A DNA stretch of 64,000 nucleotides from Sacculina carcini (lineage: Eukaryota; Arthropoda; Thecostraca; Sacculinidae), in contig OU696578.1 of assembly GCA_916048095.2 (NCBI GenBank), positions 3,826,906-3,890,905 of the forward strand, in the 5' to 3' direction. Shown here piece by piece: positions 1 to 12,132 of the stretch (position 1 is its first letter; the number at the start of each line of letters is the position of its first letter). The translations under genes and the position numbers were made by a program. Below the pieces are notes generated by a model that saw only the letters and a program-made list of their open reading frames with translations, made no database searches and was not told where the DNA came from.

Positions 1-464
1 GCCGAGGTCGTAGCTACGGATGCCTGAGGTCAATAATGAGACGAATCTTGTGACGGTGGAAGACCTGCATAGTCCACTTCATTTTGTTGACAGAACATTG
101 GCTCTGAGTAGAATGGTGGATCCGAATGTGACCAGAGAAGAAACGGAGGAGTGTTTAGAAAGGTGTTTGTTCTGTGAGCTGGTGGACCCAGCACCAGTGA
201 GGCACTCTCCTGGCGAAATTCGTCTTAAAAATAATTGAAAGAAGGGGTCGCTTGTCGGTGGCCGCCACTTTGTATAAGGGCCAGTGCTATCTGGCTATTG
301 TGAATTACGGCTCATGTCGAGTTGCGATATGTGAAAACGTACACTCCGAGAACGCTGACGACGTTGCGAGGACCCTGAACGACGTGTTTCTCCATAAAGG
401 ATTTCCAATGAACGTTAGCTGGACATCAGTGCCGCGTTCCGATCGTTTATGGTGGCAGAACTGA
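1..464 (+). pseudogene. Retroelement integrase fragment, frameshifted
   Basis: Two consecutive reading frames (20-238, then 252-464) together resemble the start of a Ty3/gypsy-type integrase. The first has a histidine-rich stretch followed by a CxxC pair (CLFCELVDPAPVRHSPGE), as in an HHCC zinc-binding domain. The second has YKGQCYLAIVNYGSCRVAI and HKGFPMNV, as at the start of the catalytic core. Its usual first catalytic Asp (VDYGS in relatives) is Asn here (VNYGS). The reading frame changes near 240, and the match stops before the second Asp. The second frame opens on TTG, so it is not a real start. It is cut by the window edge and is a separate insertion from the element at 1766-4861. The retroelement call is inference from motifs. 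Confidence 0.55.
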
Positions 465-1765
465 GTGACAAGTGGGGTGTCTTCAGAATGTATCGGACAT
501 CTTATTGACCAGCGAGAAACGAGATCCTAGAAAGTCAACATCGCACTGTAAATGGAATAAACAAACAAAACAAACAAACATGTATTTGATATAGCGCCAA
601 GTAGAGCAGAGGCGCGTAAAAGAGATAATCTGGTGCGAACAATATAAAGGAGTGTTAGCTCATAGATGGAAAATAAATGAGCCAGCAAAAATTACACACA
701 TGATAAAAAAAGAAAAAGTAGTATAAAACAGCAAAAGAAATATCTTACACAGTAACATACATCACATCACACATCACATCATACATTAACACTGGTAACC
801 AATAAAAAGTAATAGAGAGAGAACAAGAGTTAGTGCTGTCGGAATGGTGGAGTTAGAGGTGTGGGCAATTATAGCAAAAAAATTGCAGAGCAGAAAAGAA
901 TGAGGAGTATGATTTTTGCTTCAGGACATGAGGAGGAAGTTGATTGTAAAGACGGGGAGCAGAAAATTAGAATGACTTGGCTGACCAGCTTGACTCATGA
1001 AGAGCAGGAGGAGAAACAAGAGGTACAAGGCGGCGACTGGAAGGTCACTCGCTGCACTCTAGGAGGGTGAGTAAGAACGAAGGAGGAGAAGGCGAGTGAA
1101 GAAGTTTATATACAAGACAGCAAAGCTTATGATGGATCCTCGAACGGACTGGCAGCCAGCCTATATGCCGAATGTGTACAGAGGTAGGTGTCCTAGGTGG
1201 AAGACGCAAAACGAATCGACAGGAGAGGTTAATGATTGACTGAAGGTAGCGAAGAGATTTTTGAGGTAGGTGAAAAAATAGATAATTGCAACATCAAATT
1301 AAACATAAGAACCTTTCCGCTGATATTATCAAATCAATTGATTTCCCTGTATAATATGACTTCAACTTTGGCGTACAAGCATCTTACTTGTGAATATAGC
1401 ACGCGAAATACACTGAACCGTTGACTGTTCACAATTTAGAACAGATCAGATGTTCACGGGTAGAATTTACATACGAGGATTCCCGGATAGAATAAATAAT
1501 CCAAAAAAAATCATGCTCTGAGAACCACTGGCCACCCATATCCATCGTCAATTCAGTGAAGCGATTCACTGAGCAAATCATGCATCAACCTAACAATTGC
1601 CTGAAAAAATCCATTCTATGTTGCGGCGATGTTCACAAGTATATCGGCAAATTGACGAGATTCGACACGATAGGGTTGATATTGGTGGCAAGTGTAATGT
1701 GCAGCTTGGTTCTGTATAGTAGGTCCTGATCAGATAGAGCCTGAAAATATGGGAGCTCCAGAATC
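465..1765. other. No gene seen; low-complexity noncoding DNA
   Basis: Short ORFs here show no recognisable domain. The stretch includes A-rich low complexity near 555-590 and a CATCACA-type simple repeat near 755-787. The last 200 bases before 1766 may be scrambled retroelement DNA, because recognisable RT coding begins at once afterwards. Confidence 0.5.
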
Positions 1766-2345
1766 AGCGCAAATAGTTGGTCAAGGTTGGTGCGTAACGG
1801 AGTAATTGCACCCACAACAGAAGCGACAGAATGGTGCGCGCAGATCGTCGTGGCGCCAAAAAAGCAGAGTCTGAAGATTCGGCTATGTGTGGATTTATCC
1901 CATCTGAACAAATACGTTGTCCGTGAGCGCTATCAGAGTGAGACACCCGCAGAAGCAGTGGCGTCGATATCACAGGCTGAAGCAGGTTGGTTCACGACAT
2001 TTGACGCTCTCAAGGGGTATCACCAATGCCCTCTTGATGAGCAGAGTCAGCTGCTGACGACATTCTTGACACCGTACGGTAGGTATCGCTTCCTGCCCCT
2101 CTGCCTCCTCTGCCCCGTATGTAATAAATAGTATTTCGGAACACTATAACCGCCGAATGACTGAGTGTTTTTCAGGGCTGGAGAGATTCGCTCGGGTTGT
2201 CGATGACGTCATCGTATATGACCAGTCACTGGAGGAGCATCTCAAGCACGTGGCCGAGTTCTTGCAACGGTGCTCGGACGCCGGCTCAGCCGTGATAAAT
2301 TCCGTGCAGCACAGACAACCGCCCAGTTTGCTGGCTATGAGGTAG
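1766..2345 (+). pseudogene. Reverse transcriptase domain of the gypsy element, frameshifted
   Basis: The frame running to 2131 contains RT finger and palm motifs: NGVIAPTTEATEWCAQIVV, then IRLCVDLSHLN, then FTTFDALKGYHQCPLDE with the first catalytic Asp. It leaves frame after TPYGRYRFL. Homology resumes in another frame at about 2140 with HYNRRMTECFSGLERF and the catalytic pair in RVVDDVIVYD. A second shift near 2270 joins the next frame (LSRDKFRAAQTTAQFAGYEV). The usual YxDD is VVDD here, a variant known in some gypsy lineages. The expected upstream gag-protease part is absent. It is non-functional as it stands. Confidence 0.85.
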
Positions 2346-4453
2346 ATAAAAACGGCTACCAGCTGGACACTACGCTGAACGAGGCCATCTCTTGCTTCCC
2401 GACACCGACAAGCATCACCAAGCTAAGGTCATTTTTTGGATTGGCCAATCAGCTGGCATCGTTCTCCGACGAAATAGCGCCACTGTTGACACCGCTGCGC
2501 CCGCTACTCAAGACGAGTAACGAGTCTCGGTGGGACTCTTCTCATGACTCGTGCTTTCAGCGCGCTCGGAAAGAACTCTCGACTGTAAGTACATTGACGT
2601 TCTATCACCCTTCAAAATCAACGAGATTGACGACAGATGCCAGCAGACTCAAAGGTTTAGGCTTTATATTGAGCCAAAAACAGGACGACGACACCTGGAG
2701 AGTGGTACAGGCCGGCTCCCGCTTTCTAAGCGATGCAGAGTCCCGTTACGCCGTCATCGAATTAGAGGCATTGGCGGTGGCGTGGGCGATGCAGAAATTC
2801 AGACAGTCTCTCCTGGGCTGCAAAACGTTCAAAGTTGTGGTAGATCACCGCCCGCTGCTGGCTATTCTAGGTACCAGACGGCTGGATGAGATCGAAAACC
2901 CACGTCTTCAGCGCTTACGGTTGAAGACTATGGAATTCAACTTCAACGTCACTTGGTGCAAAGGCTCCGAAAATCACGCTGCAGATGCGCTATCGCGATC
3001 ACCGTTACACAGGCCGAAACCAGACGATGAAATAGCGGAAGACGCTTCATCGCCATCTGTTTGCACCATGTTCAGCTCGAGTGCTAATGAGCAAGAGCTG
3101 AACATCAGATTAAAAGACATGAAGTCAGCAGTTGAGGCGGACCATGAGCTTCAGACGCTCACACACTACATTCGTGCGGGCTTTCCATCCACCAAGAACG
3201 ATTTGCCTGACGCAGTGCGGCCATATTGGCCGAAACATAACAACCTAACAATTGAAGACGGCCTCATATTGTGCGGTTGTCGCCTGGTCATACCCCACAG
3301 CATGCGCAAAAACATATTGACGTTGCTGCACGAACGACATCAAGGACAGGAGCGCACTAAAGCCAGAGCCAGAATGGTGGTGTACCGGCCTGGTATGGAG
3401 CGCGACATAGACGCTGTCACCAGATTGTGTGAGCCGTGCCAGCGCACACTTCCATCCCAGCAAAAAGAGACGTATCGCGCGCATGCCACACCCGAAAGAC
3501 CATTTCAGATTATCTCCGCCGACCTATTCCAGCACGGAGGACACCACTTTTTGGTGACAGTGGACCATTTATCGGGGTGGCCTACTGTTACTGAACTGGG
3601 TTGAGACACGTCATCACGCAGGTTAGTGTCAGCCATGCAAACATTGTTCTGTTTCGCAGGTGCTCCTGACATACTGTACAGCGACGGGGGACCTCAGCTG
3701 ACATCGGCGACGTTACAGGTCTTCCTCCGCCAGTGGGGGTTGGAGCATAGAAAATCTTCACCTGGGTATGCACAGTCGAACGGTCACGCCAAAGCAGCTG
3801 TGAAAAGCGTCAAGAAACTGGTGTCCAGATGCTGGTGTACACGCTCCCGTTCGCTGGTTCAGGACAAATGGACGCGCGGTATCCTCCAGTACCGGAACAC
3901 ACCTACAGCCAACGGGCTGTCGCCAGCTCAGGTGGTGTTCGGTCACGCCGTGCAGGACGCCGTACCGGCTCACCGACGCGCCTTCGCCCGCAAGTGGCAA
4001 GATGCGGCCGACATCGCTGACCGGGTACCGGCACGTACTGTGGATCGCTACAACGAGGCAGCTCGTGATCTGCAGGAGCTGAGGGTCGGCAGCCAGGTCG
4101 CAGTACAGGACCAGTCAACACGGCACGGTACGGAATCGGTACGGTCGCGGTACGGAATCGTTGTCGCCGTGAACCCGAATCGTCAGTACCTGGTACGAAT
4201 GGCCAGTGGTCGGGTACTGTGCCGCAACCGACGATTTATTCGACGGCGTTACGCACACGCCGTCAAAGACATGACGGAGACGCCGCAGATTGTACCGACA
4301 CGACCCGCCGAAGTCGCCGCCAGCTCGGACGAGCAGGCGGAACTAGTCGTATCACCAGCGGCGGAACCGAAAATCGTCGTTCCGCCGGTCGCACCATACC
4401 GCCGCTCAGCACGTGCCCGCCGAGCCCCTAAGCGTCTCATCGAGACCATCTAA
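2270..4453 (+). pseudogene. RT connection, RNase H and integrase of the gypsy element, one stop codon
   Basis: A single frame runs through the RT thumb/connection (TKLRSFFGLANQLASF), RNase H and integrase. RNase H shows LTTDASRLKG, IELEALAVAWAMQKF, VVDHRPLLAIL and NHAADALSR, so all four acidic positions are present. The integrase zinc finger is HERHQGQ...LCEPCQ. The core shows ISADLFQHGGHHF (first Asp) and LYSDGGPQLTS (second Asp). A TGA at 3602-3604 interrupts the core between these Asp residues, and the same frame continues to 4453. The motif SNGHAKAAVKSVKKL has Lys where the catalytic Glu is expected. The C-terminus has a GPF/Y-like region and a basic, Arg-rich tail, with no obvious chromodomain. 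Confidence 0.9.
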
Positions 4454-4463
4454 TTTTCGTCTC

Positions 4464-4480
4464 AAAAAGAGGAAGGGAGA
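4464..4480 (+). promoter_or_regulatory. Polypurine tract of the gypsy element
   Basis: An A/G run, interrupted only by a few other bases upstream, ends in GGAAGGGAGA directly before the LTR start TGTTGTGATG. This is the expected position of the plus-strand primer of an LTR retrotransposon. Confidence 0.7.
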
Positions 4481-4645
4481 TGTTGTGATGTGGATTGGCA
4501 TCACTATATGCCGTTGTGTGTGGGGCACTTGTGGCGAGTGTGGGACAAGGAAGTTGGGGTTGGATGTTCAAGGACGTAACGTGGTCTTGGGTTTTTCTTG
4601 TAGTATTGTGATTGTTCTGCTCGTTATTCAAATATACTTATTGTA
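4481..4645 (+). repeat. 3' LTR of the gypsy element, truncated at its end
   Basis: It starts TGTTGTGATGTGG and matches the reverse complement of 4679-4861 with scattered substitutions. Its homology ends near ATACTTATTGT, so the last 20 or so bases of the LTR (ending TTTCAAACA in the inverted copy) are missing. It then joins DNA that reads, on the other strand, as leader sequence beyond the primer-binding site of the inverted copy. Confidence 0.8.
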
Positions 4646-4660
4646 CTTATTGTGCTACGG

Positions 4661-4678
4661 ATCCTGTCGGCTGCGCCA
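4661..4678 (-). promoter_or_regulatory. Primer-binding site of the inverted gypsy copy
   Basis: On the minus strand TGGCGCAGCCGACAGGAT follows directly after the LTR terminus ...TTTCAAACA. TGG directly after the LTR CA is the expected complement of a tRNA 3' CCA end. The adjacent minus-strand LTR is therefore a 5' LTR. Confidence 0.7.
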
Positions 4679-4861
4679 TGTTTGAAAGCCACTTATAACA
4701 ATAAGTATATTTGAATAACGAGCAGAACAATCACAATACTACAAGAAAAACCCAAGACCACGTTACGTCCTTGAACAACCAAACACAACCTTCTTGTCCC
4801 ACACTCGCCACAAGTGCCCCACACACAACGGCATACAGTGATGCCAATCCACATCACAACA
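4679..4861 (-). repeat. Inverted full-length 5' LTR (183 bp) of the gypsy family
   Basis: On the minus strand it runs from TGTTGTGATG to TTTCAAACA, with TG...CA ends. It is the inverted partner of 4481-4645, with several substitutions around 4780-4795. To its right (4862 on) is non-element sequence. To its left, in minus-strand sense, is the PBS. Confidence 0.8.
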
Positions 4862-5529
4862 AAGGTCAAATCAAGCAATATCATGATAGTCAATATTCAG
4901 ATGAAAGCAACTGGCGATCGGTACCACTGAGTCAACAGCAAATAAGAGTGACCTCATAAGGATAACGTTATGATATACACGGCGACCAATCATGGCTACT
5001 GGAATTGACATTTCTGTGTTTGAACACGGCAAATACACACACTGCAATGAATTGGGTTTCGAATTCAATTTGTGTGGCTGAGCTCAATAAATTGCATCGA
5101 GCGTATCCACAATAATATTAAAGTCTTAAAGAACATTGAAATGTCAGCAGCTGCGTCAACAACACACGGACTAACTGAAAGGTCATGCGTTAAATGCACA
5201 AATCAAAGCCACACATATAGCACAGACTGCAATTGTGCATACTCAATGACCAAAACAAATTAGTCGATAAAAAACTCAGAGTTTCAAACTGTTTGCACTG
5301 TGCACTATTTCGGTATTTACCGTGCAAGATAATCAATCAGAGTAGCCAACACTTGTCTATTGTGCTCGATTAGGTTTCACCATATTGTATCTAACATATA
5401 TAGTTTAAAATTTAGCATATATATCTTTGAGCCCCCATAGTTTTTAGGTTTCAAATGCTTGAAATTACTTGACGATAAATATATGCCGTAGGTCCCAGTG
5501 TGGCTTCACTATGTATAATGTGCGAGATT
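4862..5529. other. No gene seen
   Basis: AT-rich noncoding DNA. The ORFs at 4871-5068 and 5072-5263 have no recognisable domain and no second copy in the window. Confidence 0.4.
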
Positions 5530-5531
5530 GT

Positions 5532-5576
<45 letters not shown>

Positions 5577-5760
5577 CACAGTTGTACTCACAGTTGTAGT
5601 TTACAGGAAATGAGCAGGGCTCAGACTGTCCTGTCTCCATACCCACATTTATCTAACCTATGCTTGAACTGTGCTATACTGTTTGATTGAACTATTTCTT
5701 TACCCAAATGTGTGTATGTGTGTGTGTGTGTGTGAGTGTGTTTGTGTGTGTGTGTGTGTT
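5530..5760. repeat. GT microsatellites
   Basis: A long uninterrupted GT run lies at about 5534-5573, followed by two copies of a TACTCACAGTTG block at 5573-5597 and an imperfect GT run at about 5708-5760. A third GT run (about 5900-5922) sits inside module C. The apparent VCVCVC and HTHTHT reading frames here are microsatellite translations, not proteins. Confidence 0.9.
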
Positions 5761-5859
5761 TGAGAGCTTGTCCCGTGCGGATGTGTTTTCGTGGTGTTCG
5801 TGGGTTTTCGTGGTGCTTGTACGATTTGGTGGTGTGCTGCTGATAGTGATCAATGTTTC

Positions 5860-6760
5860 CGTAGCTAGGTGCTATTTTGTCCCTGACCCGACCCTTCGTG
5901 TGCGTGTGTGTGTGTGTGTGTGAACACCGACCGGTGCCTCTGCACGGGGGTCGAGTGTTTGTTTGTGCATCTGCATGGTTTGACCAGCCCAGGAGGACAA
6001 TTGTGCTGGAAAGCACACCACCCACAAGAAACCTCAGTTGGAAAGCACACCAACAAGTCGTGCTCGAGGAAGGATGCCCGGAAGTGCATCAACTGTGCGC
6101 GTGTGCACAATTTTTTCTATCCAGAACTTTACTAAACTCCAATAAACCCGCCCTTAAACAGGCTGTGTTCTTAGTCTTGTAGCCTCCTCAATCTCAAACA
6201 ATGGGCTGCCTGGTAAGTGGTAAATAATACGAAATACATTATTGTGCCAATAATATATGTAGTGTGTATGTATGGGTAAACGCTGTATTTGTGTGTGTGT
6301 GAAATTGTGTGTCACAATTTCACAATTTCTTTCGAGTTATTTCACAATGTATATGGGTTTCAAATTCAGCTGAAAAGTAATGAATATTGTTGAAATTGAA
6401 CATGCCTGGTTATTGGCAAATATGCCAGCTGAAAATTGCCACTTCAAGTTCATTACAAGCATATTCAATTTTCATAGTTTGATGGAAACACCTCGACAAT
6501 TGATATCAACAAATGTTCCATCGGTAATGAATAATTGTAGAGTCAAGGAAGCACATAGTTCTCCACAACAGAGCTGGAATATAAAATTATCAATAATTTC
6601 AAATTTAATGCTAAACAACTTTATTAATTTAATGTGTAAACATTATGTGTGTGCTCCAATTGGTGCGGATTCCAATTGGTGCGGATTGTGCTCGGCTTAA
6701 CGCAACAGTTTGTCGATAATGAGACACGTTTCCATCCCGAAATGAACTAGCCAGCGCTCG
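5860..6760 (+). repeat. Module C, copy 3 (partial)
   Basis: The block beginning GCTAGGTGCTATTTTGT and containing GAAAGCACACCACCCACAAG recurs at 43085-43420. The block from ATGGGCTGCC to the poly-A-rich end near 6650 recurs at 27215-27745 and 43420-43900. The terminal block near 6717-6756 (GAGACACGTTTCC ... GAACTAGCCAGCGCT) recurs at 29060-29098 and 45893-45926. The part with the conserved ORFs of the other copies is missing here, so this is an internally deleted copy. It carries the short Cys-rich frame KSCSRKDARKCINCARVHN, also present in the 43-kb copy. Confidence 0.8.
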
Positions 6761-6785
6761 ATTCTTTGTAAAGATCTAGCCCATA

Positions 6786-7890
6786 TTGGTGTATCTTCAT
6801 CAGCTCTATCTCTTCTCACTTCCTATTTTACAAATCGTTCATATACAGTTTGCTGCAACTCCGAGTTTTCCTCTCCTCTTCCATTGGATTCCGGTGTCTC
6901 AAGGTTCTTTTCTCGGCCCTATTTTGTTTAATCTGTATATTTCATCCCTCTGTCCTATACTCCGGTCTTACCCCATATCGTTTCATATATATACAGACGA
7001 TATACAGATTTACTTCCCCTTTTCTTCCTCAAAAATTGGTCTAATTTCTCAACTTCTATCACACATCGCTGCCTGGGCGTCCTCAAGAAATCTCCTTTTG
7101 AATCCTGAAAAAACTTTATATTTCTTATTTCACCCTCCCAGTATTGCTCCTCGTTCTGTCAACTTGCCTCTTTCATCTCATATTCGTAATCTGGGTGTTG
7201 TTATTGATCCATCTCTAACATTCTCTCAACATCTTCCAAGAATTACCCGCCTCTGTCGTTTCACCTTGCGCATATTCTACCCGATCCGCTCTCATATTGA
7301 TATTGCGTCTACTCTCCTCTTAGTGAACTCATTTTTTTTTTTCGTCTCGACTATTGTAATTTCCTATTATTTCATCTTGCTAAGAAGTCCATTCGCTCTC
7401 TTCAATCTATCTTCAATCTTTCTCGTTCTTCGTTCTTCGTTCTTCGCCTTCCTCCTAAGACACGCACCTCCGCTCATATCCGAGAACTCGGCTGGCTGCC
7501 AGCTCTTTCAAGGAAACAATATAAGCTGTGTTGTATTGTATATAAACTCCTCCACTTATCTTCTCCTCCCTCGTACCTGCTTTCAGTTCTAACCTTCTCT
7601 GATCGTCCTTTCACCCGCCGTCCTGCACCTCTTGTTTGTCCTCCCCCCGACCACTTATAAAATTGGTCTGCGAAGTCTTTCTATTTTTCTGCCCCCCGAT
7701 TATACAACTCTCTTCCTCCTCATATCATTCGTCATAAATCATATTCTTCCTTTTCCTCTGCGCTGCATAAGTACCTGTCTTCTCTTCCGTCGCCGCTTAC
7801 ACTTCCTTATAGTGGCCGCTTCCTTCCTTATAGTCTCCTTATCGTCGCCGCTTACACTTCCTTGCACTGACACTACCTTTGTATATATAT
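6786..7890 (+). pseudogene. LINE reverse transcriptase fragment (CR1/L2/jockey-like)
   Basis: RT palm motifs are readable: VSQGSFLGPILFNLYISSL (relative of SGVPQGS), then FHIYTDDIQIYF with both catalytic Asp, then LNPEKTLYFLF and a thumb-like region (LSSHIRNLGVVIDPSLTFS, ITRLCRFTLRIFYPIRSHID). The frame degrades after about 7330, and the homologous C-terminal part continues in other frames to about 7790. It is the same family as 24884-26506, which has the matching SSLCPILRSYP segment. There is no TTG tail, because the copy is cut at about 7890 by the repeat array starting TATATATACTAGCATTA. Confidence 0.85.
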
Positions 7891-10800
7891 ACTAGCATTA
7901 AGACCCGCCCGTTGTGCGGAACAATTCATAAAAATATTGCAAATTAAAAATAAATAAGGCAAACTCATGAAGACCTTAATCAATTAAAAAGTCTAAATTT
8001 CATTATTTTTAATTTTATTTTGACAAAATATTTTCACTCAACCCGCCTCATATTTAAACCCGCCCGACGTGAGGAATAATTCAGAGCTCGAACACCATCC
8101 GTTCTGGTTCTTGAAGTCAAATCCATTAGTTTTGTATATGAATTCATTCTATACGGTGAAATTGAACGTTTTATTGCTGCCCGCGGGACATTTATAATTC
8201 ATAAAAATGAGCCATCGCTTCGTTTGCGTTTCAAGCCCCTGATCATTGAACCAGCGAACCATGAACCAGCGCAATTATGTCACCTCATATTTGAGCATAC
8301 ATACACAGACAGACAGATAATTTCTTCTTTATGTATATACTAGCATTAAGACCCGCCCGTTGTGCGGAACAATTCATAAAAATATTGCAAATTAAAAATA
8401 AATAAGGCAAACTCATGAAGACCTTAATCAATTAAAAAGTCTAAATTTCATTATTTTTAATTTTATTTTGACAAAATATTTTCACTCAACCCGCCTCATA
8501 TTTAAACCCGCCCGACGTGAGGAATAATTCAGAGCTCGAACACCATCCGTTCTGGTTCTTGAAGTCAAATCCATTAGTTTTGTATATGAATTCATTCTAT
8601 ACGGTGAAATTGAACGTTTTATTGCTGCCCGCGGGACATTTTTAATTCATAAAAATGAGCCATCGCTTCGTTTGCGTTTCAAGCCCCTGATCATTGAACC
8701 AGCGAACCATGAACCAGCGCAATTATGTCACCTCATATTTGAGCATACATACACAGACAGACAGATAATTTCTTCTTTATGTATATATATAGCATTAAAA
8801 CCCGCCCGTTGTGCGGAGCAATTCATAACATGAAATTCATATTCAATTCATAAAAAAATATGAAAAAATAAAAATGAAATAGGGTACACTCATAAAAATA
8901 TTAATCAATTGAAAATTATAAGTTTAATTATTTTTATTTCGACAAAATATTTCCCCTCAGTCTGCCTGAGTCATTTTTAAACCCGCCCGTCGTGCTGAAT
9001 AATTCAGAACTCGAACACGATCCGTTCTGAATCTTGAAGTCAAATCCATTGGTTTTGTGTATGGATTAATTCTACAGGGTAAATTGAACGTTCTATTGTC
9101 TATAGTTGCTGCCCGCGGAGCATTTTTATTTTTAAAAAAATACTTTTTTTAAATGAACCATTTGAAAAAAATGAACTAAAAATGGAAACACTTTTTTTTA
9201 AAGCCGCCCGTCGTGCGGAACAATTCATACAATAAAATTCATATTTGAAGTCAAATCCATTGGTTTTGTGTATGGATTAATTCTACAGGGAAAATTGAAC
9301 GTTCTATTGTCTATAGTTGCTGCCCGCAGAACATTTTTATTCGTAAAAAAATTACCTTTTTTTAAATGAACCATTTGAAAAAATGATCTAAAAAAACATT
9401 TTTTTTAAACCCACCCGTCGTGCGGAACAATTCATACAATAAAATTCATATCAAATCCATAAAATATAATGAATACAAATTGAAAACCAAAAAATGTAAC
9501 CTATAAATATCTTAACCAATAGAAAAGTCTAAATGTGAATATTTTTGTTCTTATTTTGACAAATATTATTTCTCAACCCGCCTGATATATAAATCTGCCC
9601 GTCGTGTGGTATAATTCAGAACACAAACACGAAACAAACAATGAAAGATGATGAAATCTTTTCATCAGAATGTTTCCAAACTACATATATTACTTAACAT
9701 CATTCCCCAATATCATTTGCTTAAGTACTATTTCACTTTTTCCGCTATAATATTTATTGATAAAATTTATAGATTTTCCGCTATCATTAAAACCCAATAT
9801 AACCTGAGTCAAACCTACCCAACCCAACCCAATCATCCAATCTTGACCGCTCTCAGCCTAGTCTGAGGTGATTTAACTTATTAGTTTGTGATCACAAAAT
9901 ATACTGATGCGATCATAATTTGTAATCAGAAGACTGAGATTATCTACCCCAGGGGTCCCAAACACGCGGCCCACCAATACTTTTCTCTCAACCCGCCAAT
10001 ATAGTATCGGGACCAAACTGTAAGGCAGCTAAATTCACATTTGTTGCATATTGCGATATAATTATACACCATTATCATATTATCTCATAATTCCCGGTTA
10101 ATGCTTCCACTAATGCATCATATTCATACAGTTGTTATTTTTTGGATTACACCGATATTAGAGCCCTTGATATTACAGCCGATATTGTATTATGCAATCT
10201 ATATTCTGCTACGTATTATTCCTAGTACATATATCATCAGATAGCAAAAAATATTTAAAGGTTCACATCATTCTCCAAAATCATTTGCTTAAGAGCTATC
10301 CTACTTTTATCGCTAGAATATTTACTGCTAGCAAAGTATCATATACCTCGCTATCATTTAAACCCACTCTTTATAGATACATTCAATTCGCCCGTCGTGC
10401 GGAACAGTATATAAAATATAATTAATATTAAATTCATAAAAAATTAGTGCAAATTTAAAAAGAAAAACAAACCCACAGGAAAGTTTTAGCTAATATAAAA
10501 GTCTAAATGTAAAATTTATGTTTCAATTTAGAAAACATGTTTTTCCACAACCCGCCTCATATTTAAAGCTGCCCGTCGTGCGGAATATTTCAGAACTCAA
10601 ACACGAAACAAACAGAAAGAAAATTGATGAAAAACGACCAATAGAAAAGTCAAATTTGTAAATGCTTGTTTTAATTATTGACGATGTTTTTCCCTCAACA
10701 CTACTCAAATTCACACCCGTCCTTCGTGTGTAGTAATTCAGAGGTGTAACACTATCAAAACAATGAAACATCTCTATAATTCCAGATTAATGCTTCCTCT

Positions 10801-11149
10801 AAAACAGCATATGCATATACTTGGCATTGCATGATATTACAACCCGTATCCTTATGCAACTTGAAATTAAACCAATTAAATTACACAGTAAAATTCAGTA
10901 GCTTACTTTGTTCCAAGTAGCATTTTACCCGCCCGTCGTGCGGAACATTTGATGTGTAAATATTGAGGACAATAAAGACTTTCTATTCAGTATAGTGTAG
11001 CATTAATTAAACTGTACGCAATAAAACCACACCATCCATGCTTGGAGCTGATATGATGCATTCTTAATTGTGATTGGGCTTCGGTGAAATTTAATCGGTG
11101 TATATTCCTGTGTAATCGCAAGTGCGCAAAATAGCTGACAAATTGGCAA

Positions 11150-12010
11150 TATGTCTTTTTGACTTTACACCGCCGTAACTTACTTCAGATATACTTCGTA
11201 AAATTACAAATGATACCGTATTGTAGAAAACAAAATTTCCAGCACAATGGTATAATTTATTTTTATGTGTAACAAATAGTTACTGAGAAATAGTAGAAAA
11301 ATGAATTAATTTTAGTCGCCCGGTGTTCAAGTGTAATTTTGGATGTATTTGGGAATTTTTCCAATTTTACGTTTTTGGTATCATTTGTGGGTATAAATTA
11401 GAATATTTCTTGTAGAACACAAACTTCTCTACACAATAGTATAATTTTTATAGCTGTAACTCTGCTGGTTTATGAGGAATAGATAGGGGAATATTGACCA
11501 AAATATTCGCGTTTTTCAGTGCTAATTTTGCATTTTTGACTTTGTCATTTTGACTTCACACCGCCGTAACATTTTTTTAATACACTTTGGAAAATTAAAC
11601 ATTATACCGTGCTGTAGAAAACAAAATTCCCAGCATGATGGTATTATTTATTTAGATGTGTGATTATTAGTTTTTGAGAAATAGAGAAAAAAGTATAGAA
11701 AATCGGACGCGTGGAGTTTAAATAAAATTTTGAATGTAGATTGATTGTTTTCCATTTAACATGTTTTATATTTAATTTTTGGGTATAAATTATAATTTGT
11801 TGAGTAGAAGAGAAAGTTTTCTACACAGTGGTAAAATTTTTATAGTTGTACCATTGCTGTTTTAGGAGGAGTAGTCTTCAGAAAATTGACCAAAATTTTC
11901 GCATTTTTGTAGGGTTCATTTTGTCTTTTCACCGCTATAACTTTTTTTTATTTCATTTTTGAAATTTAAAATTTAATCTAAAGTGTAGACAAGAAAATTT
12001 CAAACGTGAT
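11150..12010 (+). repeat. Degenerate tandem satellite of about 370-390 bp inside repeat copy 1
   Basis: The marker ACACCGCCGTAACTT recurs at about 11168 and 11557, and in degraded form at about 11929. Each is followed by AATTATACCGT...GTAGAA...ATGGTATAATTTAT and then ACACAAAATTCTCTACACA-type text. Spacing is about 390 and 370 bp. Units differ widely from one another but keep this order of short motifs. Confidence 0.8.
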
Positions 12011-12084
12011 GGTATATATTGTTAGCGGTTAAGCTAAGTGGTGGCCGAATAATAGCTGATAGAAAATGGACCAAGGAGGGTCGA

Positions 12085-12095
12085 ACAGACACACA

Positions 12096-12129
<34 letters not shown>
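12085..12129 (+). repeat. CA microsatellite at the 3' end of repeat copy 1
   Basis: A CA run follows GGGTCGAACAGACAC. The same position holds a CA run at 16926-16960 in copy 2 and a GT run at about 34057-34078 in the inverted copy, so the microsatellite is part of the repeat. Confidence 0.9.

Positions 12130-12132
<3 letters not shown>

Larger units (their letters stand above)
1766..4861 (+). mobile_element. Degenerate Ty3/gypsy LTR retrotransposon with an inverted LTR at its 3' end
   Basis: Reverse transcriptase, RNase H and integrase occur in that order, which is the Ty3/gypsy (Metaviridae) order. They are followed by a purine-rich tract at 4464-4480 and an LTR starting TGTTGTGATG at 4481. 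No gag, protease or 5' LTR lies upstream, so the 5' part is lost. The coding part is broken by two frameshifts in RT and one stop in integrase. After the truncated LTR comes a second LTR in the opposite orientation, with a primer-binding site between the two, which is not a normal element layout. The copy cannot be autonomous. Confidence 0.88.

Noticed and set aside
5530..6110. Long VCVCVC and HTHTHT open frames (also near 17500, 22850 and 27300)
   Set aside because: They are translations of GT/CA microsatellites on both strands with no other coding sign.
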